A stretch of 64,000 bases of DNA from Granulicella arctica (GTDB lineage Bacteria > Acidobacteriota > Terriglobia > Terriglobales > Acidobacteriaceae). Positions 36,685-44,544 of this stretch are shown here, in pieces. Location: NCBI RefSeq assembly GCF_025685605.1, contig NZ_JAGTUT010000001.1, positions 2,790,001 to 2,854,000 on the forward strand. The letters are read 5' to 3'. Numbering within the stretch: the stretch's first letter is position 1; every line of letters begins with the position of its first letter. The position numbers and the translations under genes were made by a program. The notes beneath the pieces were generated by a model, which saw nothing but the letters and a program-made list of their open reading frames with translations, ran no database searches and was not told the DNA's origin.

Positions 36685-37506
36685 GTGTCTGGGGAAGTTT
36701 TGTCGAAAGATAATCTGAGGGGTAATGAGGTATCGGGATCGCGCGGTTCGTCGTCTCCGCAAACGACGGACTCGCAAGTGACTCTACCCTCAACTGGTAA
36801 TGGTCTGGCGAGGCCGCGTAACTACATCCTCGCGCAGATGCCCGAAGCCCAGTTCCACTACCTGTCGAAGTTCCTCGTTCCGCTGGACCTTCCCTTAGGC
36901 TTCCATCTCTCGCAGCCACACCAGGATATTGAGAACCTTTACTTCCCGACCAGCGGCCTGATTTCGACAGACGCCCTGACTGAGAGCGGTGATTCGGTTG
37001 AGGTTGGCGTGACTGGGCGCGAAGGTTTCGCCGGTGTCGTCGGTCTGCTGGGCTATCCGCAGATGGCGCACTCCGTCATCATGCAAGGGTCAGGTGCAGG
37101 CTATCGTATCCGCATGTCTGTCTTTCGTGAGGAGTTTCTCAAGGGTGGACAACTCGCCCAATTAGTCCACTCGTTCCTCTACATGCAGATGACCCAGATG
37201 ACGCAGTCTGTGCTCTGCAATCGGCTGCACCCGGTTGAGGCGCGCCTGGCGCGATGGTTGCTGACCTCTGCCGATCGCATGGAATCGAATATGTTGCAGC
37301 TTACACAGGAGTTTCTGGCGCAGATGCTTGGCTCCCGCCGCTCGACCGTTACGGTGGCTGCCGGAAGCCTGCAGCGTGCCGGGTGGATCGACTACACGCG
37401 TGGCCGCATCCAGATCGTCAACCGTGTAGGCCTCGAAAGTGCCGCCTGCGAATGCTACCGGATTGTGCGAACCACGTACGATCGTATGCTTCCTGCAAAC
37501 TTCTAA
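36685..37506 (+). CDS. Crp/Fnr-family transcriptional regulator
   Basis: 273 residues from GTG 36685 with GGCAGG five bases upstream. A polar, probably disordered 45-residue N-terminus precedes a cyclic-nucleotide-binding-like beta roll (IENLYFPTSGLISTDALTESGDSVEVGVTGREGFAGVVGLLG). The C-terminal helix-turn-helix lies at about 205-240 (TQEFLAQMLGSRRSTVTVAAGSL). The PRxxIL..MP and MLGSRRSTVT patterns define a group of Crp/Fnr proteins common in Acidobacteriota and Rhizobiales that lack the Fnr iron-sulphur cysteines; the ligand is unknown. The following TlpA-like gene is 81 bases away and could be a target. Confidence 0.9.
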   Translation: MSGEVLSKDNLRGNEVSGSRGSSSPQTTDSQVTLPSTGNGLARPRNYILAQMPEAQFHYLSKFLVPLDLPLGFHLSQPHQDIENLYFPTSGLISTDALTESGDSVEVGVTGREGFAGVVGLLGYPQMAHSVIMQGSGAGYRIRMSVFREEFLKGGQLAQLVHSFLYMQMTQMTQSVLCNRLHPVEARLARWLLTSADRMESNMLQLTQEFLAQMLGSRRSTVTVAAGSLQRAGWIDYTRGRIQIVNRVGLESAACECYRIVRTTYDRMLPANF

Positions 37507-37587
37507 CGGCCCACGCCTCCCGCTTTGCGACTAAACTTGAGATAGGCAACAGGTTGATATGGAACACCTGTGCCGAGAGGAATCGCA

Positions 37588-38229
37588 ATGAAGCGAAGTG
37601 CGCTGGTCATCGTTGTCTTTGTCGTCGGGATCTCCCTCATGCTGTGGGCTGGATGGCATAACCTCCGTGAGCGGCGTCTGGCGCTCCAGAAGGCGCAGGA
37701 GAACCGTATCGTTCTGGCTCCGGCCACGCCCGGTAAGGATGGATCACCGACTGCTGATGGAGATGCGCCTCCGCAACTGCGTGGCAAGGCTGCACCGGGC
37801 TTCACGCTGGTCACGCTCGATGGCAAGAAAATCTCGCTGGCGGATTACAAGGGCCGGCCGGTGCTGGTCAACTTCTGGGCGACCTGGTGCGCGCCTTGCA
37901 AGCTCGAGATGCCGTGGTTTGAGGAGTTTCGTGCCAAGTACCAAGGGCAGGGCTTCGAGGTGCTGGGCATCGCCGAGGATGACGCGGGCAAGGATGAGAT
38001 CGCCAAGTCGGCCAAAAAACTCGGAGCGACCTACCCGATTCTCCTGACCGACGGCAAGATTGCGGACTCCTACGGCGGTATCGACTACCTTCCCATGTCC
38101 TTCTACGTCGATGGCAAGGGCATCGTGCAGGAGCAGACGGCTGGACTGGGCTCCAGAGACGAGATCGAGGCGAACATCAAGAAATTGATCGCCGGGAACG
38201 GCGCCGTCCCTGTGGCAGGTGGTCAGTGA
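37588..38229 (+). CDS. TlpA/ResA-like membrane-anchored thioredoxin
   Basis: 213 residues from ATG 37588 (GAGAGG eight bases upstream; GTG 37570 rejected). An N-terminal anchor (MKRSALVIVVFVVGISLMLWAGW) is followed by a periplasmic thioredoxin fold: GKAAPGFTLVTLDGKKISLADYKGRPVLVNFWATWCAPC (active Cys 101 and 104), FEVLGIAEDD, and the cis-Pro loop YLPMSFYVDGKG. It likely transfers reducing power to apocytochrome c or other periplasmic thiols. Its TGA overlaps the ATG of the DsbD-alpha-like gene (TGATG). Confidence 0.92.
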   Translation: MKRSALVIVVFVVGISLMLWAGWHNLRERRLALQKAQENRIVLAPATPGKDGSPTADGDAPPQLRGKAAPGFTLVTLDGKKISLADYKGRPVLVNFWATWCAPCKLEMPWFEEFRAKYQGQGFEVLGIAEDDAGKDEIAKSAKKLGATYPILLTDGKIADSYGGIDYLPMSFYVDGKGIVQEQTAGLGSRDEIEANIKKLIAGNGAVPVAGGQ

Positions 38230-38702
38230 TGCAGCTTCGGAGCATCATCACGGTTGCGGTTGTGTCGACCGCTTTCCTGCCCATGATCGCGCAGGATGCC
38301 GTCAAGCCAAAGAACACCGTCGTCTATGTGGCGGAGCAGCAGAGCGTGGCAGCAGGGAAGAAGTCGACGGTTGACCTGCATTTCCGGGTTGTCGATGGAT
38401 ACCATGTCAACTCCCACACGCCAAAGTCAGAGTTTCTGATCCCGACGGCTCTTAAGACTGAACCGCTCGGCGGCGTGACGCAGGGAACGCCTATCTACTC
38501 GACGGGGCAGGAGTTCAGCTTCAGCTTCTCACCAACCGAAAAGCTGGACGTCTACTCGGGTGAGTTCACGATCAAGCTTCCTGTGACTGCCGACGCCGGT
38601 GAGCACACGGTCGCGGCTACGCTGCACTATCAGGCGTGCGACCATGCGGCGTGCTACCCACCGAAGTCACTCCCGCTGCAGGTCCTGTTTACGGCAAAAT
38701 AG
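38229..38702 (+). CDS. DsbD N-terminal (alpha) domain-like periplasmic protein
   Basis: 157 residues with a signal peptide (MQLRSIITVAVVSTAFLPMIAQ). The rest resembles the periplasmic alpha domain of DsbD: VDLHFRVVDGYHVNSHTPKSEFLIPT, an immunoglobulin-like fold, closing with HYQACDHAACYPP, in which Cys 137 and Cys 142 match the redox cysteines of DsbD-alpha (CxxxxCY). The membrane beta and thioredoxin gamma domains of DsbD are absent, so the upstream TlpA-like protein may be its thiol partner. Start overlaps the TlpA stop by one base. Confidence 0.85.
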   Translation: MQLRSIITVAVVSTAFLPMIAQDAVKPKNTVVYVAEQQSVAAGKKSTVDLHFRVVDGYHVNSHTPKSEFLIPTALKTEPLGGVTQGTPIYSTGQEFSFSFSPTEKLDVYSGEFTIKLPVTADAGEHTVAATLHYQACDHAACYPPKSLPLQVLFTAK

Positions 38703-38732
38703 AGTTTAGGATTCAGGAGTCCTCCCGGCACA

Positions 38733-39923
38733 ATGGAAGAGTTTAGAAGGCTGACGCGCCTCCCCGCATATGTTTTTAACATCACAGGCGAACTGAAAGC
38801 CGCGGCCCGCAAGCGTGGCGAAGACATCATCGACTTCGGCATGGGCAATCCCGATGGCGCGACACCCAAGGCAATCGTCGACAAGTTGATTGAAGCGGCA
38901 CAGCGGACGGCGACGCATCGCTATTCGCTTTCGCGCGGCGTCCCCCGTCTGCGCAAGGCGATCTGCAACTGGTACAAGACCCGCTATAACGTTGATCTTG
39001 ATCACGAGCAGGAGGCCATCGTCACAATCGGCTCAAAGGAAGGCATCGCCCACCTTTGCCTCGCCGTGCTCGACGACGAGGACACGGTTGCAGTCCCGAA
39101 TCCAAGCTATCCGATTCATATCTTCGGACCGGTGATCGCAGGATCAAAGATCCAAAGCATCGCCATCGACGAAACTCCTGATCAGGATTCAAACGCACTG
39201 ATCGAGCAGCTTGAGCATGATCTTCCGCGCATGTCGCCACGCCCGAAGCTGTTGATCCTGAACTTCCCGGCTAATCCGACGACACAGTGTGTCGACCTGC
39301 CGTTCTTCGAGCGCATCGTCGCGCTCTGCACAGAGCTTGGCATCTACATCATTCACGATCTTGCCTACGCAGACATTGTCTTTGACGGCTATCGCGCGCC
39401 TTCGATCATGGAGGTCCCCGGCGCGAAGGAGATTGCAGTCGAGTTCTTTACGCTCTCGAAGAGCTACAACATGCCGGGTTGGCGCGTCGGCTTCATGGTT
39501 GGCAATCGCAAGCTTGTTGCGGCCCTCGGGCGGATCAAGAGCTACTTCGACTATGGAACCTTTACGCCCATTCAAGTCGCAGCGATCTCGGCCCTCGAAG
39601 GCAATCAGGATTGCGTCGCCGACATCGTCGATAACTACAAATGCCGCCGCGATTGCCTTGTTCCCGGGCTGAACAAACTCGGCTGGAACGTCGCTCTGCC
39701 GAAGGCTACCATGTTCGTCTGGGCGCGAATCCCGGAGCAGTATGCAGCCCTCGGCTCCATCGAGTTTTCGAAGAAGCTTCTGCTGGATGCAAAGGTTGCG
39801 GTGAGTCCAGGGGTTGGTTTTGGCGACCACGGCGACACCCACGTTCGCTTCTCGCTCATCGAAAACGAAGAGCGAACGCGTCAAGCGTTGCGGGGCATCA
39901 AGCAGATGTTCAAGGCTGGCTGA
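38733..39923 (+). CDS. alaC: Aminotransferase, alanine-synthesising AlaC type
   Basis: 396 residues. Class I PLP aminotransferase: RRLTRLPAYVFNITGELKAAAR at the start and FGMGNPDGATPK are typical of AlaC. YSLSRGVPRLRKAI, PNPSYPIHIFG, LNFPANPTTQ, DLAYADIVFDGY (PLP-binding Asp and Tyr), TLSKSYNMPGWRVGFMVG (Schiff-base Lys 243) and HVRFSLIENEERTRQAL (carboxylate Arg) follow. It interconverts pyruvate/glutamate with alanine/2-oxoglutarate. The nearest alternative is LL-diaminopimelate aminotransferase, but the N-terminal signature favours AlaC. Confidence 0.88.
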   Translation: MEEFRRLTRLPAYVFNITGELKAAARKRGEDIIDFGMGNPDGATPKAIVDKLIEAAQRTATHRYSLSRGVPRLRKAICNWYKTRYNVDLDHEQEAIVTIGSKEGIAHLCLAVLDDEDTVAVPNPSYPIHIFGPVIAGSKIQSIAIDETPDQDSNALIEQLEHDLPRMSPRPKLLILNFPANPTTQCVDLPFFERIVALCTELGIYIIHDLAYADIVFDGYRAPSIMEVPGAKEIAVEFFTLSKSYNMPGWRVGFMVGNRKLVAALGRIKSYFDYGTFTPIQVAAISALEGNQDCVADIVDNYKCRRDCLVPGLNKLGWNVALPKATMFVWARIPEQYAALGSIEFSKKLLLDAKVAVSPGVGFGDHGDTHVRFSLIENEERTRQALRGIKQMFKAG

Positions 39924-39950
39924 GCGTCGCTCTAGTGCCCGCCCGCCGCC

Positions 39951-41543
39951 TCAGGACGGCTTCTCGCGCTTCTTCGGGAGGCGCATCAGAAACGGCAGCG
40001 GCACGAGTATGAACAGCAAAGCCGACAGCACAACAAAGGCATTCTGATAGCTCAGCATCGTCGCCTGCGACTGCATCTGGCGATAGGCTGTGCCGATGGC
40101 AGTCTGGCTGGCCTGTGCGGCAGACATGCCTCCGGCCGTGAGTAGTTCGGTCATGCGGGCCATATAGATGCGATAGGAAACACTGCCGCGGATTACATTT
40201 GAGCCGAGGACCTGTTGGTGCGTCTGTGACGTGCGGGCAATGAACGTGGTGAGGAGCGCGGTGCCGGCGCTCCCACCAATATTGCGGGCGAAGTTCGAGA
40301 GGCTTGAGATCTGGTTCGACTTGTCCGCTGGAACCCCGACGTAGTTAAGCGTGCTGATCGGGATGAAGATAAATGGCAGCGCCATCATCTGCAGGATGCG
40401 CCACTCAGTAGCGGCTCCGAAGGAAGTCGTCAGGTCCAGTCGCGTCAGGTTGTAGACGCCCACAGCCGTGAAGAAATAACCTGCGGCGGCCATGGCGCGG
40501 GGGTCCACCTTGCCGACGGTTCTGCCCGCAATCAGCATCATGACCATTAGGACGAAGCCTGCGGGTGACAGGACCATCCCGGCCCGTTCGGCCGTGTAGC
40601 CGAGCAGCGTCTGTAGATACTGCGGAATCAGCACGGTCGAGCCGAAGAGCACCATCCCGAGAATCAACTGCAGGAAGACGGCGGTGCCGAAGTTACGGTT
40701 CTTCAGCAGCTTGATATCGACGATCGGGTCGGGATGAAACCACTCCCAATAGACAAACCACACCAGCAGGATGATCGCGGTAAAGAATGTAAAGCGGATC
40801 ATCGGGTCGGAAAACCAGTCTTTCTCCTGCCCCTTATCGAGGGTGAACTCGAGGAGGCCAACGCCGAGCGCGACCAGACCGAGGCCCATAAAGTCGACTT
40901 TGAGGTGCTTTGAGGCCTCTTTGCGTGCGATCAAGTGCGGCGGATCTTCAACCATACGGTTCGAGAGGTAAAGCGAGAGCAGTCCGACGGGCAGATTGAT
41001 GAAGAAGATCCAATGCCAGTTGAAGTTGTCGGTGATCCAGCCGCCAAGCGTTGGGCCAATCGCCGGGGCGAAGACGACCGCCATCCCGTAGACTGCGAAG
41101 GCTTGTCCGCGCTTCTCGATCGGGAAGGTATCGGCCAGGATGGCCTGCTCGCTCGGTGCGAGACCGCCGCCGCCGAGGCCTTGCAGAATTCGAGCGAGGA
41201 TGAGGAAGGGCAGCGTCGGCGCAATGCCGCAGAGCAGCGAGCAGAGCGTGAAAACGGTGACGCAGGTCATGTAGACGCGCTTGCGGCCGAAGCGATTCGA
41301 AAGCCAGCCGGAGATTGGCAGGATGACAGCCGACGCCACGAGATAGCTTGTCAGAACCCAGGTTGCTTCGTCCTGGCTTGCACCGAGCGAACCGGCGATG
41401 TGCGGCAGCGCAACGTTTGCGATCGAGGTATCGAGAACCTCCATGAAAGTCGCAAGCGTGACGGTCAGGGCGATCGCCCACGGATTATGCTTTGGCTTCC
41501 ACTGGGGGAGCGTGAGCGGCCGAACTTGGGCGAGCGTTGCCAT
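39951..41543 (-). CDS. DHA2-family multidrug efflux transporter (EmrB/QacA type)
   Basis: 530 residues, 14 predicted membrane segments. MFS motif A (GWLSNRFGRKRVYMT), ATFMEVLDTSIANVALPHIAGSL (first helix of DHA2 proteins), motif C-like AVVFAPAIGPTLGGWITD and a long C-terminal half. EmrB members pump drugs out with protons, often with an EmrA adaptor, which is not adjacent here. ATG 41543 lies inside the palindrome shared with the divergent MarR gene, so expression is almost certainly under that repressor. Confidence 0.93.
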   Translation of the reverse strand: MATLAQVRPLTLPQWKPKHNPWAIALTVTLATFMEVLDTSIANVALPHIAGSLGASQDEATWVLTSYLVASAVILPISGWLSNRFGRKRVYMTCVTVFTLCSLLCGIAPTLPFLILARILQGLGGGGLAPSEQAILADTFPIEKRGQAFAVYGMAVVFAPAIGPTLGGWITDNFNWHWIFFINLPVGLLSLYLSNRMVEDPPHLIARKEASKHLKVDFMGLGLVALGVGLLEFTLDKGQEKDWFSDPMIRFTFFTAIILLVWFVYWEWFHPDPIVDIKLLKNRNFGTAVFLQLILGMVLFGSTVLIPQYLQTLLGYTAERAGMVLSPAGFVLMVMMLIAGRTVGKVDPRAMAAAGYFFTAVGVYNLTRLDLTTSFGAATEWRILQMMALPFIFIPISTLNYVGVPADKSNQISSLSNFARNIGGSAGTALLTTFIARTSQTHQQVLGSNVIRGSVSYRIYMARMTELLTAGGMSAAQASQTAIGTAYRQMQSQATMLSYQNAFVVLSALLFILVPLPFLMRLPKKREKPS

Positions 41544-41579
41544 ATCAGTCTCCTGATATTATCTCAGGAGACTGATATG
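41541..41579. promoter_or_regulatory. Palindromic operator between the efflux pump and MarR genes
   Basis: CATATCAGTCTCCTGA (41541-41556), spacer TATTATC, TCAGGAGACTGATATG (41564-41579): a perfect 16-bp inverted repeat. Each arm contains the start codon of one divergent gene (CAT/ATG) and its AGGAG ribosome site six bases away. The A/T spacer carries -10-like hexamers in both directions (TATTAT, and GATAAT on the other strand). This is the expected kind of MarR-dimer operator. Confidence 0.88.
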
Positions 41580-42032
41580 TGCGAATTAACTGAGAAGACC
41601 GAACTGGAAGCAAGCCGTCGCCAGATAGCACGGCTGATGAAACGGTTGATGCTTCATTTCCGCACGGAGATTGACGAGCAGCTTCGCCCGTTCGGTGCGA
41701 CGAAGGCGCAGATCCAACTGCTCTGGGCCATTCGCAGTGCGCCGGGTAGTTCGGGAGCGCATCTTGCCCGCGCCTGCGAGGTGACGCCGCAAACGATGCA
41801 GGCGCTCATCCAGAAGACGGAGGAGAGCGGCTGGATTGTGCGCGGCAAGGACAGCGTGAATGATCGCATTGTCACGGCATCGCTGACGGCTGCCGGTGAG
41901 GAGTTGCTGGTGACCGCCGATCGTGTGATCAAAGGCATTGAAGCGCAGCTTTGGCAGGGCGTTTCACCAGAGGCTATCGAGACATTGAGCAGTGTTTTGG
42001 AGCAATGTCTCGCAAACGTGACCGCGACGTAG
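41577..42032 (+). CDS. MarR-family transcriptional regulator
   Basis: 151 residues from ATG 41577; AGGAG six bases upstream decides this start against the much longer frame running back through the efflux gene. Winged-helix core: RPFGATKAQIQLLWAI, GSSGAHLARACEVTPQTMQALIQKTEESGWI (recognition helix) and wing GKDSVNDRIVTASLTAAGEELL, flanked by dimerisation helices. MarR proteins usually repress a neighbouring efflux or detoxification gene and release DNA upon binding a phenolic or other ligand. The divergent DHA2 pump is the evident target, plus itself. Confidence 0.93.
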   Translation: MCELTEKTELEASRRQIARLMKRLMLHFRTEIDEQLRPFGATKAQIQLLWAIRSAPGSSGAHLARACEVTPQTMQALIQKTEESGWIVRGKDSVNDRIVTASLTAAGEELLVTADRVIKGIEAQLWQGVSPEAIETLSSVLEQCLANVTAT

Positions 42033-42039
42033 CGCTTTG

Positions 42040-43542
42040 CTACTTGCGGGGATTTGTGGCCAGCTTCTTCTGGGTGTCGAGAAAACGACGGAGCCGGTCG
42101 ATGCTGCGAGCCTTGCCGAAGATGACCAGCGATTCGAGCAGCGGCGGCGACATCGTGCTTCCCGTGAGGATGGCGCGGAGAAGCATGAAGTTCTCCTTGA
42201 CAGACCAGGAGTTCGTTTCGCCTAACGCTTTCAGCGCGGGCTCGATTGCTTCCGTCGTCCAGTCGGTCGCTTCGAGGGTCAGGAGTTGTTCGGCGGCGAA
42301 GACAAGTGTCTCTTCGAGGGTGCGCTTCTTCGGGAGAAAGACATCCTGCGGCGGCATGATGTTGTCAGCGAAAAAGAAGTTGGTGATGTCGCCGAACTGG
42401 CCAAGCGTCTCGATGCGGGTCTGCATAATCGCAGAGATCTGGCGGAGGTAGTCGTCGCTGAAGACCAGGGCGCGGACGGCCTCGTAGAACGCATCTGGCG
42501 GCAGGGCGCGCAGGTACTCTCCGTTGAGCCACTTGAGCTTGGTGAGATCGAAGACGGGGCCGCCAAGGCGAATCTTCGGAACCTCAAAGCGCTCAATCAT
42601 CTCGTCAAGCGAGAAGATCTCCGTCTCCTTCGCTCCGTTGACGACCTCGACCGGCGTTGGTGTCGGCATCCCGCCACCCATCAGGCCAAGAAAATTAACC
42701 ATGGCCTCGGGCAGAAATCCAGCCTGACGATAGTAGACAAGCGAGACAGGATTCTTCCGCTTGGAGATCTTGCTCTTATCCAGATTGCGCAGGAGCGGCA
42801 TGTGCCAGAAGCGCGGCTGCTCCCAACCAAAGGCCTGGTAGAGGAGGACGTGTTTCGGCGTGGAGGAGATCCATTCCTCGGCGCGGATGACGTCGGTGAT
42901 GCGCATCAGGTGATCGTCGACGACGTTCGCAAGATGGTAGGTCGGAAAGCCGTCGGACTTCATAAGGACCTGATCGTCGACGTTCGAATGCTCGAAGGTG
43001 ATAGTGCCGCGCAGCTCATCGCGGAAGGTTGTCGAACCTTCGGGGACCTTTATGCGAATCACATACGCGCGGCCCTCCGCCAAGTAGGCGTCGATCTGCT
43101 CCTGCGATAGCTCGCGGTGGCCACCATCGTAACGAGGCGGAAGCTTGGCAGCGGTTTGGCGCTGCCTCAGCGCCTCAAGCTCTTCGGGTGTTTCAAACGC
43201 ACGGTAGGCGGTGCCGTTTGCGAGAAGTATTTCTACGTGCTCGCGGTAGATGTCGCTGCGCTCGGATTGGCGATATGGTCCGAATGGGCCGCCGACGTCG
43301 GGGCCTTCGTCCCAGGTGATCCCGAGCCAGCGAAGTGCATCGAAGATCATCTGCTCGGAGGTGGCGACGAAGCGGGCGCGGTCCGTGTCCTCAATGCGAA
43401 GGACGAACTTACCGCCGCGCTGGCGGGCATATAAAAAGTTGATCAGGCCGATGTAGGCGGTGCCGACGTGCGGGTCTCCGGTAGGCGAAGGGGCGATGCG
43501 GACACGAATGGGAGGCTGGTTTTCTGGGATGCTTTGCGTCAT
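42040..43542 (-). CDS. gltX: Glutamyl-tRNA synthetase
   Basis: 500 residues. Class I: RIAPSPTGDPHVGTAYIGL (HIGH motif as PHVG, 24-27), RIEDTDRARFVATSE, QSERSDIYREH, DGFPTYHLANVVDDHLM, VIRAEEWISSTPKHVLLYQAFGW and the KMSKS site as KISKR (258-262). The C-terminal alpha-helical anticodon domain is complete. It could be discriminating or also charge tRNA-Gln; nothing here decides. The AUG lies in a perfect nine-bp hairpin (43540-43563). It ends eight bases from the converging marR stop. Confidence 0.96.
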   Translation of the reverse strand: MTQSIPENQPPIRVRIAPSPTGDPHVGTAYIGLINFLYARQRGGKFVLRIEDTDRARFVATSEQMIFDALRWLGITWDEGPDVGGPFGPYRQSERSDIYREHVEILLANGTAYRAFETPEELEALRQRQTAAKLPPRYDGGHRELSQEQIDAYLAEGRAYVIRIKVPEGSTTFRDELRGTITFEHSNVDDQVLMKSDGFPTYHLANVVDDHLMRITDVIRAEEWISSTPKHVLLYQAFGWEQPRFWHMPLLRNLDKSKISKRKNPVSLVYYRQAGFLPEAMVNFLGLMGGGMPTPTPVEVVNGAKETEIFSLDEMIERFEVPKIRLGGPVFDLTKLKWLNGEYLRALPPDAFYEAVRALVFSDDYLRQISAIMQTRIETLGQFGDITNFFFADNIMPPQDVFLPKKRTLEETLVFAAEQLLTLEATDWTTEAIEPALKALGETNSWSVKENFMLLRAILTGSTMSPPLLESLVIFGKARSIDRLRRFLDTQKKLATNPRK

Positions 43543-43563
43543 GGGAGTCGGTCAACTCCCATG
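43540..43563 (-). promoter_or_regulatory. Hairpin enclosing the gltX start codon
   Basis: CATGGGAGT (43540-43548), six-base loop, ACTCCCATG (43555-43563), perfect nine-bp arms. In the gltX mRNA the start AUG forms the 3' end of the stem and the only GGGAG lies in the 5' arm, so a folded leader would hide both. Confidence 0.6.
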
Positions 43564-43659
43564 GTAGCAGGGCCAACCCCTTCTCCTGCCGTGCCTGGAC
43601 AAGCAGTGGCCAGGACAATCTGCAGCGCCTTGCGTAGTCTGGTGGCGAGGGATTTGACC

Positions 43660-44544
43660 ATGAGTGTGTCTCGTCGAATGTTTCTCGCTGCGGGTGCAGT
43701 CGGAACGGGTTGGATGCTGGTCCCGGAGTTGCTGGGTAGCGTCGTTGCCGCGCCGGTAACGGTGGGAGTCGTGATCGACCGCATCAAGGAGCACGTAGGC
43801 GTGCCATGGCGTGCGCAGACAGTCGACAATCTGCTGGCTGGCGATCCGGGGATCGTGGTGACGGGCATTGCGACGACGATGATGGCGACGTTCGAGGTGT
43901 GCAAGCGGGCGCAGGCGCTCGGTTGTAACTTCATCATCACGCATGAGACCCCGTTCTATCTCCATCAGGACAAGACGGACGATATCAAGGACAACGGCGT
44001 GCTGTTGGCGAAACAGAAATTCCTTGCGGATCACGAGATGGCGATCCTCCACTTTCACGATCACCTGCACGCGATGCATCCCGATGGCGTAGCAAAGGGT
44101 ATGGTCGAGCAGCTTGGCTGGCAGGCCAACGTGGATACGGGCGGCGATCTGAAGCGGCTGCACTTCGACGGTATGAGGCTCCAGACGCTGGTGCAGGGCA
44201 TTGCAACGAAACTCGGGGCGAAGACGATCCGGGTGGTAGGAAATCGAGAGTTGCCCGTTCACCGTGTGGCGACGAGCTGGGGCTATTGCGGTCGGGAGGG
44301 TGGCATCGCGCTTCTCGCCGACCCGCAGGTTGAGGTGTTGATCTGCGGCGAGACCCGCGAGTGGGAGTTGGTGGAGTACGCCCAGGATGCAATTACGGCT
44401 GGACAGGCAAAGGCGCTCGTGGTCGTAGGCCATGTGCTTTCAGAGCAAGCCGGCATGGAGTTCGCCACCTCCTGGTTGAAAACCTTTGTCACGGAGGTGC
44501 CCGTAAAGTTTGTACCTGCGCCCGAACCGTTCTGGCTGGGCTAA
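43660..44544 (+). CDS. Nif3-like dinuclear metal-centre protein with Tat-like signal
   Basis: 294 residues from ATG 43660 (GAGGG eight bases upstream); the frame runs further back without support. It begins MSVSRRMFLAAGAVGTGWML, a twin-arginine-type signal, unusual for a Nif3 relative. The Nif3/YbgI fold is seen in VVTGIATTMMATFEVCKRA, NFIITHETPFYL, LHFHDHLHAM and VVGHVLSEQAGMEFA, giving His and Glu residues for a two-metal site. Cytoplasmic Nif3 proteins have been linked to GTP cyclohydrolase-like folds with no settled activity; here export suggests a periplasmic hydrolase-like role. It overlaps the permease gene stop by four bases. Confidence 0.78.
   Translation: MSVSRRMFLAAGAVGTGWMLVPELLGSVVAAPVTVGVVIDRIKEHVGVPWRAQTVDNLLAGDPGIVVTGIATTMMATFEVCKRAQALGCNFIITHETPFYLHQDKTDDIKDNGVLLAKQKFLADHEMAILHFHDHLHAMHPDGVAKGMVEQLGWQANVDTGGDLKRLHFDGMRLQTLVQGIATKLGAKTIRVVGNRELPVHRVATSWGYCGREGGIALLADPQVEVLICGETREWELVEYAQDAITAGQAKALVVVGHVLSEQAGMEFATSWLKTFVTEVPVKFVPAPEPFWLG

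Noticed and set aside
40935-41576. N-terminal extension of the MarR frame by 214 residues
   Set aside because: It runs antisense through the efflux pump gene and has low-complexity composition; AGGAG before ATG 41577 and the MarR domain start fix the true beginning.
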